Shown here: piece after piece, positions 1-11,028 of the stretch | Layout of the letters: every line of letters starts with the position of its first letter | How positions within the stretch are numbered: the first letter of the stretch is position 1 | Assembly: GCA_009760855.2 (NCBI GenBank) | Contig: WPIO01000025.1 | Location: forward strand, 4,324,501-4,388,500 | Direction of reading: 5' to 3' | DNA length: 64,000 nt | DNA from: Cristatella mucedo | Taxonomy: Eukaryota > Bryozoa > Phylactolaemata > Cristatellidae | The notes under the pieces: model-generated | Seen by the model: the letters and a program-made list of their open reading frames with translations, nothing else | Databases searched by the model: none | Told to the model about the DNA's origin: nothing | Program-made: the position numbers and the translations under genes

Positions 1-1787
1 GTTGAAAGCTGAGAACGTTTGCCACTTGCCCCCTCCCCACGAATGCTAGACCGAATAACGACTAATAAACTCATGCTGCTGACGACTAGGTACTCAGCGA
101 TATCTAGTGTTAAAAAGGGCGTATCCCACTCAGATTTATGCACTGACATACCCACCAAACAGGGTCGAATGGATAGTGAGAAGCTGGTCCGAAGCAACGA
201 AACCAAGTAACTATAAAATGTAAATGCCTCCAGCAGTCATAGAAATGAATGTACCATGACTTCTTGATAGTATTCACTCTAAGAATGTATGCATTTCAAG
301 TCATGGTGAAGAGCCAATTTAATCAGCTGCATATTTGTAACTGCTTCACTCAATTGCTTTGACAATGAGTGCAAATCTCGTGACTTCGACCGACTCTGTC
401 CTGTTGAGGTCGAACACATTTTTCCTTCCAGAGAGCTGCTTTATGGCCCTCTGAAGGTCGAGCTGCTTTATGGCCCTCTGAAGGTCGAGCTGCTTGCTCA
501 GCCTTGTCGATGTACCTGTCCCTACACTTGGCCACTGCTTGCGAAACATACTTAGAACAATCGTTTTGTTGATAGTGTTGGGTGTCCCAACGATGCAAAC
601 ACACTGGCAAAAGACAGCTTGCAATTGGCAGCTCTTCCTTGATTTGTGCCTGCTGTGTATAATTCATGTTTCTGCCACTTGCTTAGCGCGTTTGCTAGCA
701 GTCAGTCGGGATCTAACACGCTATGCCTGAGCGATCGAGCGGTTTAAAGGGATAGGAGATGGCTGAACCTTGACTTTGTTTTCGTACCGGTCAGTCGCAG
801 ACGTCAGGCGTCTGTGGCAGGCTGCATGGCTTAATCGGGAGGGGGCCAAAGCCTGATACCCCCCTCCCTAGGTTGTGGTTTACACTCGCCGTGCTCACCT
901 CCCGTTTGCCCAATTCTCTTAAGGTGTGTGCTGTCTACTGACTCGGCGATCGTGAGGGTGCCGACTGCATCGCTCTGATAAAATGCCGGAAAGTGATATA
1001 GGCCGGCTTTGCATGCGCGCCATGTCACAACGTATCCAGACTCCAAGACTCCAGATGCAGTGGCCAGCAGAGTGCCGAGAAATAGTTGCTGAGTAGTCAG
1101 TTCCGAACCTGGCTCTGTCATTTTCACCATGGATGGCACAGACGAGACGAAAAGATGAAAGAATGCAGGGAAAGTGGGTTAGGCAGAATGGGTGGGGTAT
1201 TGATCAATCGGTGCATAAAAGCGAGACACTGTCGGATTTGTGCACTGCAGCCACTGAGCGGGCATTTTTTCTGCACTTTTTCAATGACTGACCCGACGGA
1301 CAGTCAGGCTTGGGTAGCAATGTCAAGGCCCTGAGCATGCCCAAGCCCAGTGGGCTGTCATAGCACAATGTTACAATATCTTGCATTCGTGGACGTTCAT
1401 TCGTCCGGCTGGAGGCCAGCACCACGGGCCACTCACAAAAATAGGCTTGCCTCTTTCTGTCGTCGATGATGCTACGTACGTATGACCATCCTGACAAACG
1501 AGGTCAAGCATCTTCTGTCGACAAATGTGGCAGCTGTAGAAACTTCCACTGTGGCTCCATGCCGAGAGTGGAACAACCGGTATGCCTCGACTAACTAGCA
1601 GGTTCTTGGTTTCAGTTTTCGGCTCAGCCCTTAATCTCTTAAACCCTCCTCCCTCTCTGTTTGTTTGTCATTATTTGCAGCCACCAAGACGTCTTCCAGC
1701 TTGGCGATGGCCTTTAGTATCCTGTTTTTAGGTCAGTTACGATCGGTTATCGGTCTCGTGGAGGTTTTCGGTGAGCTCCTTGGTCTT
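1..1787. other. unassigned, no gene seen
   Basis: No open frame here carries recognisable motifs or convincing splice sites. The only structure I see is the short tandem repeat entered separately at 433-494. Confidence 0.5.
433..494. repeat. 27-bp tandem repeat, about 2.3 copies
   Basis: A 27-base unit beginning GAGCTGCTTTATGGCC is present at 433-459 and again without change at 460-486. A third copy begins and stops after about 8 bases. Confidence 0.85.
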
Positions 1788-1935
1788 AGTTCAGGGGTAA
1801 GATGCTTGCTATTCATGAGCATGGTCGTGGGTTCGAGTCCTGTGGTGGGCGATCCTTTTGCATTGTGTAAGCTGTAGGGATAGCCGTTAAGGCTCGTCTG
1901 CCTCTCTACAAAATGTGGCCGGTAAATCACCTTTT
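1788..1935 (+). mobile_element. SINE-B copy (tRNA-derived)
   Basis: A divergent SINE-B copy. The pol III B box appears as GGTTCGAGTCC, followed by the family core (GTGGGCGATCC, GATAGCCGTTAAGGCTC). The A-box end is degraded. Confidence 0.7.
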
Positions 1936-2803
1936 TTTTTTACCCAGAATAGCTTGGGACCTATTCCACATCGATCAGGACCTAGTCACTGCCTGGTTGG
2001 GTGTTAGCCCGTTGGTGGGTGTACAGACGGGAGCTGCTTTCTTGTCCACATCATTGCGACTGGTTGAACATAGCTGAGTCGTCTGGCTATTGGCTCGATG
2101 CGTCAGTTGGTCGGGGCTGCTATTACCTAATCAAATCTTGTGCCGTGTGCTCGCTTGTCATCGTAACAGTCACAGTTGTGGGGTGGATGCTATTATCGAC
2201 CTCGTGAACTTAGGGCTGTGGGTGTGCATCTAGATGTAACGTTCGATTGATGTTTAAATGCCGTGCCTTTCTGACATCTCGTCTTTTCGAGTTGACAACT
2301 GATGTGTGTGCTGGGTCCATATTCCATATTGCTTGATCTGAGGCAGTTATTGCCTGCAGCCCACTCTATATTTGGGTGACTTGTCACTGTCATTTAATTT
2401 TGGTATGCCTGAATTCTGAGCTTGTGATCTCACTTAATTTCCTACTCAAGCTTCCCATCATACCACCCACTATTCTGACTCAAGTCATTCATCTGTACCT
2501 CTAATCAAATCTTTCAAATCCTCAAATCTTTCGAAACCGTATTGCCACTTCATATGCTCCCTACCAACTGACCTCACGACATCCACTGACTTGACAGTTA
2601 AAAAGAAGCTAGAAATCTAGCTGTTTCTAACAGTATTTGTTCGGTCTGTCTGCATGAATTGTCCTTTGTGTGCTGATGCTTGCTTAAAAATTGTGCATGT
2701 TATCATTAATCAATTGACATGCTTCCTTTCTAAAATATGTTAAGTACTTAAAAAATTTGGTTTTCTTGGACTGCCATGCAAATGCAATTGTTATTATTGT
2801 TAT

Positions 2804-2805
<2 letters not shown>
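1936..2805. other. unassigned, no gene seen
   Basis: No exon-like frame or known repeat was recognised between the SINE-B copy and the TA repeat. Confidence 0.45.

Positions 2806-2862
<57 letters not shown>
2806..2862. repeat. (TA)n microsatellite
   Basis: About 57 bases of uninterrupted TA dinucleotide. Confidence 0.97.
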
Positions 2863-2865
<3 letters not shown>

Positions 2866-2897
2866 AATGAGGTCGGCTATTATTGTAGTTAATGCCA

Positions 2898-3030
2898 CAC
2901 TGGTTTGTCCCAGTGGTTAACGTGCTTACCCCGAACAAGGCCTAGCCGAGGTCGTGGGCTCGAGCCCAGTGGCATATGTGAAATGCCTGAATAGAGATTG
3001 TTCTCTTAGAGCGCAATACAAATTAATTTT
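2898..3030 (+). mobile_element. SINE-A copy (tRNA-derived, LINE-like tail)
   Basis: The tRNA-like head has an A-box-like TGGTTTGTCCCAGTGG and a B-box-like GTCGTGGGCTCGAGCCC. The family tail follows: a GCCTGAATAGAGATT block, TTCTCTTAGAGCGC, then ACAAATT. Seven other well-preserved copies and one fragment are listed in this window. Confidence 0.8.
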
Positions 3031-4285
3031 ATTTAGTTTTTTAATGCATTTGATCATCACAGCTGAATAAAATGATTGCTTGCTTGTGAACTCGGGAGAT
3101 GCTGAGTCTTTGGGTATCTTAGTAAATCTTACTTTTGGCCGTAGCTAGATTCTTGCCTGTGCAGCAGCGGGACCCACTTTTGCAGTCTTGCACTGTCATC
3201 GTATGTAGAGTTAGTCAAAGCACCGCTGTGTTAGTCAAAGCACCACTGTGGCTCTCATGCTGCTTCTTTGCTATGCGAGAAGCGAATATAATATAAAGAT
3301 ATGTAAAGAAAAACTTGCTACCATTAGAGTTCACTACCTCCCCCATCGCAATATCGTGGGTCACATGTCTATATAAGCCCGTTTGTGTGTACTTGCTTGT
3401 GTGCGCATGCGTGCGTGCATCTGTGTGTGCATGTGCACGGGTGTTACATCTTGTGTGTGAACAAATGTGCCGTACACCCACACACTGGTACACGCGTCTT
3501 GCTCATCAAGCCAGCATGTGTATGTGCCTTTCTGCTCACAGTCGCATGACGGTATATTGTGATAGTCCAAGTGACTCCAGAGGCTTCCTAGTTGATCTGG
3601 GGGCCTGGTTTACTGCAAAAGCAGCAGGCTTCTGGCAACCCTATGGTCCAGGCGGGCAGTGCTGCATAGTGATAGGGGTGTGTTGCCGTTATCACTCTGA
3701 TGTGCAGCTGACCTGGCAGTCCACTAGTTTCAAATCAGCAAGTCAAAGGAATTGGTGGTCAGCCTGTGGCATTTGGGATCACTGTGCTAGCATGCAGAAG
3801 TGCCATCGGCGTGACTTAGTTGTGACTTAATTGCCAAATGTGCTCCTTGCAATGGAGACACCAAGGAACAGCAATCCGTTATTGGTTCCAACAGAGGTTA
3901 CTGCGCCCCCCACCACGGTTTGCATGCTCTGCACCTGTTTGCAAGCTCACTATTGATGTGTATGTTTCAATGGTGTTGTATGCACAGGTGCTTAAAACAG
4001 CTGTTTAATACAGCCCGAAAAATCAATTATACTGTACAATTCGATACCTTTAGTACTAACTGCTGAGTGGCTTTGTGGCCAGTGGCCTTTTCCAGTACCG
4101 TGTGCCCTTTATGTTCTGCTGAGTCACACGACTCGAGGTGCCCTCCAGTGACCTGTCCTGCCAAACTGCACGGCAAGTGAGTTCATAGCCACGTCGGAAA
4201 CCGCCTGGGTCGAAGCAAGATTGAACAAAGCTCAGCCATTATATTCAGCCGAGCTCAACTAGATCGAGCGATGACAGTTACCTGA
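3031..4285. other. unassigned; minor repeats
   Basis: Contains a 20-bp direct duplication at about 3211-3250 (GTTAGTCAAAGCACC twice) and a TG/CATG-rich stretch at 3378-3500. An open frame at 3315-3830 runs through the TG-rich DNA and shows no recognisable domain. The missing first exon of MOB2 may lie here or further upstream. Confidence 0.4.
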
Positions 4286-4465
4286 GATGAGCTCTTCCTG
4301 AAATGCTTGGCCAGCGTTGGCAAACCGAACAAAGTCATTGACGCAAAAGAGCTGAATGAGGAAGAGTCAAGGATTGCTGATGCCACTGTGGCTGATTTCG
4401 ATAACAAAAACGACCTCTTTGAGGATGAAGTACAAGATGAAGGCGAAGTGATGCTCAATTATTGA
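4286..4465 (+). CDS. candidate terminal exon, unknown protein
   Basis: A 59-codon open stretch ends in TGA and encodes an acidic, charged tail containing KELNEEESRIADAT and NKNDLFEDEVQDEGE. A possible splice acceptor (CTGAG) lies at its left edge, and a canonical AATAAA follows 120 bases after the stop. Acidic tails also occur at the ends of pogo-type transposases, so this may be the end of a host gene or a transposon remnant. I recognise no family and see no upstream partner exon. Confidence 0.3.
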   Translation, partial: DELFLKCLASVGKPNKVIDAKELNEEESRIADATVADFDNKNDLFEDEVQDEGEVMLNY

Positions 4466-4584
4466 TTTCAACTTATTTCAATGATTACTCGATGATTTCT
4501 CAAGTTTAAGGAAAATTATAGTGGAGTTATAAAAAATACTGTTGTATAAAACAGGGGTCTTCAAAAAAATGTATTACACAATGC

Positions 4585-4590
4585 AATAAA
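4585..4590 (+). terminator. AATAAA polyadenylation signal
   Basis: A canonical hexamer downstream of the candidate terminal exon ending at 4465, with an AT-rich stretch in between. Confidence 0.35.
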
Positions 4591-4764
4591 AGCTCACTGG
4601 CCTGCGATGTGTTAGGCTGTGTTATCTGTTACTGTCTTTGATCGACTCACATTCTATGGACACCAATTTCCGTGCATTAGGCAACACTGTATTGCCCTAG
4701 CTGTTCATGCATTGCTTTTAGGCCGAACCGGCCAGTGTTCTGATTGCTGCCGGTGCTGCTGTAG

Positions 4765-7700
4765 GAGGAGCAAGAAAAGGGAGAAAGATCCGCCACCTCT
4801 GGTGACAGCCGCAGGAGCTGCCGCAGCCGCATCGGACGAAGTGCTGTGCCGCCCGCCATACCTAGAGCCTTTGGCAGTGGCCGAGTGTGTAGCTGATTTG
4901 CAGCTTCTAGAGAAGCTCGTGCCGCTACCTTTTGGTGTGCTCAGAGAGGAATGGATGGCCTGGCACAGTGAGTTGTTTGCAGGTGTTGTGTCTCTTCTGA
5001 ACAGGATGGCAAGCAAGCTCGATGCTGTGTCCTTGATAGGATTCTGCCAGCGATTGCTGTGCTACTTATTGCCGTGGCTTGTCGATGTGAAAAATTGGTG
5101 CAGGCTGCCCGGAGATGTAAAGTATGGTCGTGAATTACCAAATGCATCTCATGGGTAGTATGCATTTCTTGTTTATAGAACTACCGTGGGCCTATTGATC
5201 TACTGCCTTTTCTTAGAATTTTGCTGTCAAAATTCAGTTATTCTTGGAACATATGCTGCTACAGTACAACTTCTGCTTAAGAATCTGGGTCGATTCCCGG
5301 CAAGATTTCTGTATAAGAATCTTGATCTCATTTGCCCATATCGGCAAGCAGCTTTCTTTATAATAATAATAATAATAATTCACTTGATAAAGCACCCTCA
5401 GAGAACTTAATCTCTCTCTCTAGGCGCTTTACATTTGCTCTAAAGTGAAATGCAATTAAATGGTAAGTAAAATCATGCTTGAAAAACAAACGAAATGAAT
5501 AACTTTGCAGTTCTTTAGCCAGCCCTGAAAGCATTTCTTGTATAGGATGTTTAAGGAGCAAAGTATTGTAGTTTAATAAGAACTGCCCGACATAGTCGCC
5601 GACGTGCAATTTTTGAGAAGGGGGTCTCTGGCATATCCAAAAACTTGAACTTCACCACTTCCTTTTGGTTCCAGCAAAAACTGTCCTTCGAAAACCGCAG
5701 CTATTTTTAAGCCCACTCGAAACTGCTAAACTAGTGATTTTGCATGTTTTTTTCACACCTAGTATTCAAACCAATGCGGCAGCATGCACAATTTGCCACA
5801 TAGCTAACTCGTGTGAATCCTGTTCTAGTAAAAACAAAATTGGCCAGCAGCCCATAATACGATGAAATATTTCAGGCTCTATCTGGATTCCTCGGTTGCA
5901 TGGATTTTTCAGGCCTGGACTGTAGGTGCCTATCAGTGGCAGATGCTTTGTTGGTGTGACTTCTTGTGAAAGCTTCTGACCGGAGGCCCGATGCCTGGTA
6001 CGAAAGCTGCTCTCTTTTGCTCTGCACTGTTTTCTGTTCTTCACTACATCTCCTTTGTTTGTTAGTCCCAGCTCTATTCTTTTGGATAGGATCTCTTTTT
6101 CGTTGTTCTCTATGCTGCTATAACTAAACCTGCTCTTAGTGACCCTACTATTTGCTACTACCGTGCATGCAAAAACGATCGCTTTGCTATTGACGTTAAT
6201 GTAGATTTCTGGGTGCCTCTGTCTGCACCCCTCTTCTTTACTGTAAGCGCACTCGCCGATGCCACGATTTGGCTGTTGCAAATTACCTCTGCTTCCCAAT
6301 TTAATATCGATAACCAGTTTGCTCCCGACCCATTCCCAAGCCCGTTGGCCTCACGGCAAACGTTCTGCTTAAAGGCTGGCTTGAACCGGCTGCTTGCTTG
6401 ATGCTTGGGGTATCTCTGTCGATTGTATCAGCCGATGGGTACTGCTAGCCGACTTGGGTCAGTCCTTCATGTGCCAATCGTGACCTGTCGCTAGGTCTCC
6501 ACAAAAGAGCTGTGGTGGTAGCCTAAAGACCACAGCATCTACCATGCGAACGATTGGCCACACACCAGTGGCAGTGCCACGTTGGTGATTGGGCTAAGGC
6601 TTTTCTTTCACTTGCAGCTGTTGCATTTGCCGAGCATACGAGCTTACTCTATGGGATTGTGGCTACCGAGTGGTGCACTCCCGAGACATGCCCGTCGATG
6701 AATGGCCCGTCCAATACGTGAGTTGCTGATTGCCTCGTACAGCGTGTCGGCTCGCTTTACTCCAGCCTCTTGTTAAGCAATAGGATACGATAACGCCTCT
6801 ACTCTTGTGTGCACTTGGAGATGACACGTCGTAGCTGCTGATTATCGGACGTTGAAGTGGCTGGTGTAGAAATGTGCATATTCGCACAGATGATATCGAC
6901 ATTGCTGTGCATTTTATAACCATGTTTGTGTCAATGTTCTTGCTGCATCGAAATCTTATCAGTCAGCATCCATCGCAGTGTGAGCTATGATAGCAGGGCA
7001 TCGAGAGCGTGCAGTCTGTCGGTGTAATTATGCAGTGTTCACGTTACCAGGCATTACGTGTGGATGGATGAGCGTGGAAAGAAAACCAAGTGCCCTGCTC
7101 CGCAGTATGTGGACTACGTTATGACCTACATTCACAAGACTATTAGTGATGTCAATGTTTTTCCCATAAAACACGGTGAGTCCAACAGGTGATCCAGGCC
7201 GCTGCCGATTCTGTTTGCATGCGGCTGCTGCTGCCGCCACAGTGTAACAAGCTGCCGAATTACTCTCAAGGCCCTATGTAGGTGAAGTAACCAGCCCTCT
7301 TCGTATTACTCTGCACTGCCCATTCACGGCTGACGCATCTAATAAAAACCATGAACAGTTACCCGCAGTGTCAAGCCTGTGTGTGAGGCATATCTCCACC
7401 AGCCATCGCAGCATCTCCACCCACGGCACTGCATCAATGTGGCCCTGTTTGCCGCTATGCTACTCGCTGTCAGGTGTGTGTTTTGCTCAGGTGTGCCAGC
7501 AACCTTATATATTTTAGGCATTCAATTTCCGAGCAGTTTTGTTCCAACTCTGAAGAAGATTCACCGCTTCCTGTTCCACGTCGTGGCTCACCTGTTCTTC
7601 GCGCACTATGCGCAGCTTCAGCTTGTCGGACTTAACGCTCACCTGAACACACTGTTTACTCACGTGGCCCTGTTCAACGGCCATTTTAACCTGATCGAAG

Positions 7701-7888
7701 AGAAGGAGATTGGCGTTCTGTCGGCTCTGTGGCAGGCGCTGCAACGGTGTTCTGCCACCAAGCCGCGCCAGTCCAATCAAACGGCCGACGACGGCTATGC
7801 CGAGTGTGCAGCCGCTGCTTTGGACGATAACAATAAGGAGAACATTCAGCTGGCTTCTCGAGCAGCATTGCATCCGGCGCAAAACTAA
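4765..7888 (+). CDS. MOB2: MOB2 homologue, MOB kinase activator (4 exons found)
   Basis: MOB2 proteins are small zinc-binding adaptors that bind NDR/LATS-type kinases and affect cell shape and DNA-damage signalling. The exons are 4765-4967, 6618-6717, 7051-7175 and 7518-7888. All junctions are GT-AG with matching phases, giving about 265 residues plus a missing short N-terminus (human MOB2 has 237). Family landmarks occur in order: basic SKKREKD, YLEP, REEWMAWHT, the zinc cysteines in EWCTPETC, WMDERGKKTKCPAPQYVDYV, FPSSF, and the zinc histidines in HLFFAH. DERGKK and FPSSF favour MOB2 over MOB1 or MOB3. The first exon found starts after a TAG acceptor in phase 2, which fits a tiny upstream exon ending in Gly as in human MOB2; I could not place it. 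After the conserved core come about 45 polar residues that resemble no domain I know. Intron 1 holds a LINE 3' end. Confidence 0.9.
5361..5508 (-). mobile_element. LINE 3'-end fragment
   Basis: An (AAT)n run is followed, read on the minus strand, by the same 3' UTR as the LINE at 34876-35790 (CATTTGCTCTAAAG, GGCGCTTTA type blocks). It lies in MOB2 intron 1. Confidence 0.85.
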
Positions 7889-8885
7889 TAGCGTCCTTAG
7901 TTACTGCACATGCGGTGGCAGCTGGAAATGGTGCGCTCTCTCCTATTAGTGCGTTGCTGTTTATCGACAGACACGTGGAATACGCCGGTTTGTCGTGACA
8001 GAGCAATTCCGGTTTTCTTAGTGACCACGCTAGTAAATGTGTCATGTGTCATAGGTCGGCCATCTATGGGTGCCCGGACACAAGGCTGACATCTTCCAGC
8101 TAAGATTTGCCAAATCCTGCACTATCACTTTTTCTTGTGTGTTTGCCTCCATCGTCAAGCTGTCGAACCCAATATTTTGTAGCACTGCAAAGCTGTGTCT
8201 GTGGCCCTCTGCCGGTCACGAACGAATCTCGGAATTTGCAATCTGACCGAGCACTGCACTCGTCCAGGACTGGTGCCTTTAATTGCACGGGCTGGCCATA
8301 GCTATGTGTGTGAAGGATTTTAAACTAGTGCTATGTGTTGTGCATTGAAAGCCAAATTGCCGGTGATCTGGTGTGAGACACTCTTACTGCATTACATTGT
8401 ATCAATGTTCTTTTCTTGATAGCGTTTGCTCATACACATGTATATTGCACGATCAGTGGCTTCAGTTTCTCCTGCCCCACTACGGGGGCGGGATTCAGAT
8501 GCGTGGCAGGTAGCTCAAAAGAGCAGGAATCGATGTGCCTTGATGTCTTGATGCTACAGCTACGTCAATTTTGTCAAACTGCAACGTATTTCTGGCTCCC
8601 CCTTTCTCTCTTGCTCTCCGGAGTTATTTCTTTGTGCCTTTGAACCCGAAACGGCATGTTGCTGTGTTGTCGGCAGCCTCGTCCGGCTTCCAATAGACTA
8701 TTCGTGTATGTTCATTATTCAGGAAAGAGCAGCAGCAAAATGATGCATGGATATTATGAATGCGGTTTGTACCAGGAGTGGATCTAATTACAACAGGGAA
8801 AATCTGTCTTCAATAGTAGGCTTGCTGGTGTAGTGATTTTACTGCATTGAGTAAATGACTAATATGCAAAGGCATATTCGATATG
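7889..8885. other. unassigned, MOB2 3' flank
   Basis: No canonical AATAAA was seen soon after the MOB2 stop. I see no gene or named repeat here. Confidence 0.4.
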
Positions 8886-8924
8886 TATAGCACTGAAAGC
8901 TGCTTTGGCTTTCAGTGAGCTATA
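8886..8924. other. imperfect hairpin
   Basis: CACTGAAAGC at 8891-8900 pairs perfectly with GCTTTCAGTG at 8908-8917 across a 7-base loop. A further 5 pairs (TATAG/CTATA) lie beyond a 2-base bulge. Confidence 0.75.
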
Positions 8925-9065
8925 GAAAACTCCTCAACCTAACGACCAAGTAGTCCTTGTGGCTTTTTGGGCTTACTGATGGAAATACAGTACATAACTT
9001 TATGTGATGCATGTGGAACAAAACAGTGAGATGTTTTCACGACTTCTGATATAAGTCCACTCTTT

Positions 9066-9085
9066 GGGATATGTTCTCATATCCC
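9066..9085. other. short perfect hairpin
   Basis: GGGATATG and CATATCCC form an 8-bp stem around a TTCT loop. Confidence 0.7.
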
Positions 9086-9183
9086 TGTTGACGAAATATT
9101 TATTTCGACGCTTAATCGGTAGAGCATGGTGCAAGCAAAATTCTTTCTTCCTCACAAAAAGTGCGACAATATGTGAAATGAGG

Positions 9184-9271
9184 TTTAACCGTGTAGGTTT
9201 GTAGGCTGAGCCTACTGTATGCAGTAGGCTCAGCCTGTCCTAGCGGCAGGATGCATTTATATACGGTTAAA
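9184..9271. other. nested inverted repeat
   Basis: The inner stem is AGGCTGAGCCTACTG (9203-9217) against its exact complement (9222-9236) with a 4-base loop. The outer arms TTTAACCGT (9184-9192) and ACGGTTAAA (9263-9271) are also exact inverted repeats. The layout suggests a small foldback element or a structured RNA. Confidence 0.75.
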
Positions 9272-9440
9272 TGTGGAGCATAGTATGTATGCTAAGCAGC
9301 ATCACTGAAAGCAGATACAACTTTTTTCCTTGCCCATGATATGTACCTCACCATGCGGTGACGTTTAACCGAATAGTAAGGTGAATAGTCGTACGGAAAT
9401 GCCGTTTTTTTTCAAGTTTATACCCACTAGAAACCCTCGA

Positions 9441-10017
9441 TCATTTAGAACAGAAATGGAAGTTCGTGCCATTTATTGGCCAACTGAGTTCTTGGAAGGG
9501 GGAGCAATGGAGAAGTTGAACTGATTTCTGGTGGGGAGACTGGGACCGTGGAAGAAGCCCAAGAAACCGAGCTATGCAAAAAGTAGTTCCGATTATAATT
9601 GGACTCACCATCGGCATTCTTACTAATCTTGACGTTGGTGACGGCCTTTAGATTAGCCAAGCTTGCGAAGTTAAATAGCTCATTAATAGCCCTAATTGTA
9701 AAGTGCCCTGTGGTCGATAGACCGTCAAAGCACTGCAATGCGGAAAGAAAAAATTAAAAGCTCAGCATTCACGAGCGGCATATTTTATTTTGTTTCGCTT
9801 TTGTTTGTGCAGTTTAGCTTTTTTCTGCTCGTGCCTTTGGCAGTACTATGCCATTGTTGGACAGTGCCAGCTCGATCACGAGTTTTGAAAACGCAAGCGA
9901 GTAGCGGTTTGCAACGGCAAAAACTTACCAAGCAGATTTTGATTAGCTACGGCAACAGCGCTTTGCAACGAGGCCATTCTTCTGCCAGTCATCTCCCCGG
10001 TGACTTCAAAGAAGGGA
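9441..10017 (-). CDS. candidate exons of an unknown gene
   Basis: Three minus-strand segments have good splice signals. 9929-10017 lies between CAATTAG and GTAAGT and encodes PFFEVTGEMTGRRM. 9609-9732 lies between TTGCAG and GTGAGT and encodes CFDGLSTTGHFTIRAINELF. 9441-9571 follows GCATAG and ends in TGA. The last two join in phase. The first does not join the second in any open frame, so an exon is missing, or the first is false or decayed. I recognise no family. Confidence 0.35.
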
Positions 10018-10515
10018 CTAATTGAAACTAGTGAAGTTAAGAGTGACAGGGGCAAGCTCGCAGTGTCATCGTAAGGAGACCACAAGCGTGACAGCTTTTT
10101 AACTGCGACTCCATTCCCAGAAATGATGAATCGCAACTACGCCAATGATAAAGGCACTATAAAAACTCATCTCGGACTATATGCTATATTCAAAATTTCG
10201 TAGACGCAGATCTAGCAGCTCCGGTGTCTTTCCCGTCTAGGCTGAAGTGTTTCTGCAAATGCAACATCGAAAGTCGAGTTCTTATCTGAACCTTGTAAGG
10301 TTCCCCTGACATAGGATCCATCAACCTGTATCTGTCTTGCTTTTGTAACATAGTCCGCACCGCCTGAGTATATTCCTAGGTCCTTTCATTAGACTTGAAA
10401 CATTGCGACAATTATTAGTTGCCGCTTGACATATAGTTTGACGTATAATAGTTCTGACACTTGTAAGTGATAGATATACACTTGACTTGGCTTTGCAGTT
10501 ACCAAATCTGGTGCT

Positions 10516-10629
10516 ATGGCTATGATCTGGCCTCAGGTGCTGATCCTGGCGTCTTTTCTGCTGTTCGTCTGCTGCTGCTTCACCGATGGCTTTCTTCGTC
10601 GGAACTGTACGCAGGTTGGAACGTACTAG
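10516..10629 (+). CDS. candidate signal-peptide first exon
   Basis: A 37-codon reading frame starts with ATG and encodes a clear signal-like stretch: MAMIWPQVLILASFLLFVCC, then CFTDGFLRRNCTQ. A possible but weak donor (CAG then GTTGGA) occurs just before the frame stops. It could be the first exon of a secreted protein or a chance hydrophobic frame. No downstream exon was found. Confidence 0.2.
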   Translation: MAMIWPQVLILASFLLFVCCCFTDGFLRRNCTQVGTY

Positions 10630-10859
10630 AGAACAATATACTTTGCCCTCATGGTCTTCTGAAATTTATTTTTGAAACTGTCCGCTATTTTTGCTATGCT
10701 TTCGAATTGTGGTGATTACTTGATGTACGCGGTTTGGCACTGGCTGCATTCAGAAAGCCGCTAAGGCTTTGAACACATTATGACAACTGCAACTATTTAT
10801 TTACCTTGGTCTTGTGAAGTTACTGAAGTGCCATCATAGTCATCTTTAGTAACCATATT

Positions 10860-11028
10860 TCACATGTTGGCAATGTACAAGTCACCTCTAACCACGTTCT
10901 GCCTGTTGACTTTGTGCATGTTACCACTAGTCATTCGATCGTGCTTCCTTTAAAGCACATGTAAAGTTCGTAGAAACAGAATAAGTTCTCTGAGGGCGCA
11001 ATGCAAATGTATTATTATAATTATAACC
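10860..11028 (+). mobile_element. LINE 3'-end fragment
   Basis: Diverged 3' UTR of the window's LINE (TTTGTGCATGTTACC block, then AAGTTCTCTGAGGGCGC), ending in ATTATTATAATTATAA. Confidence 0.75.
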
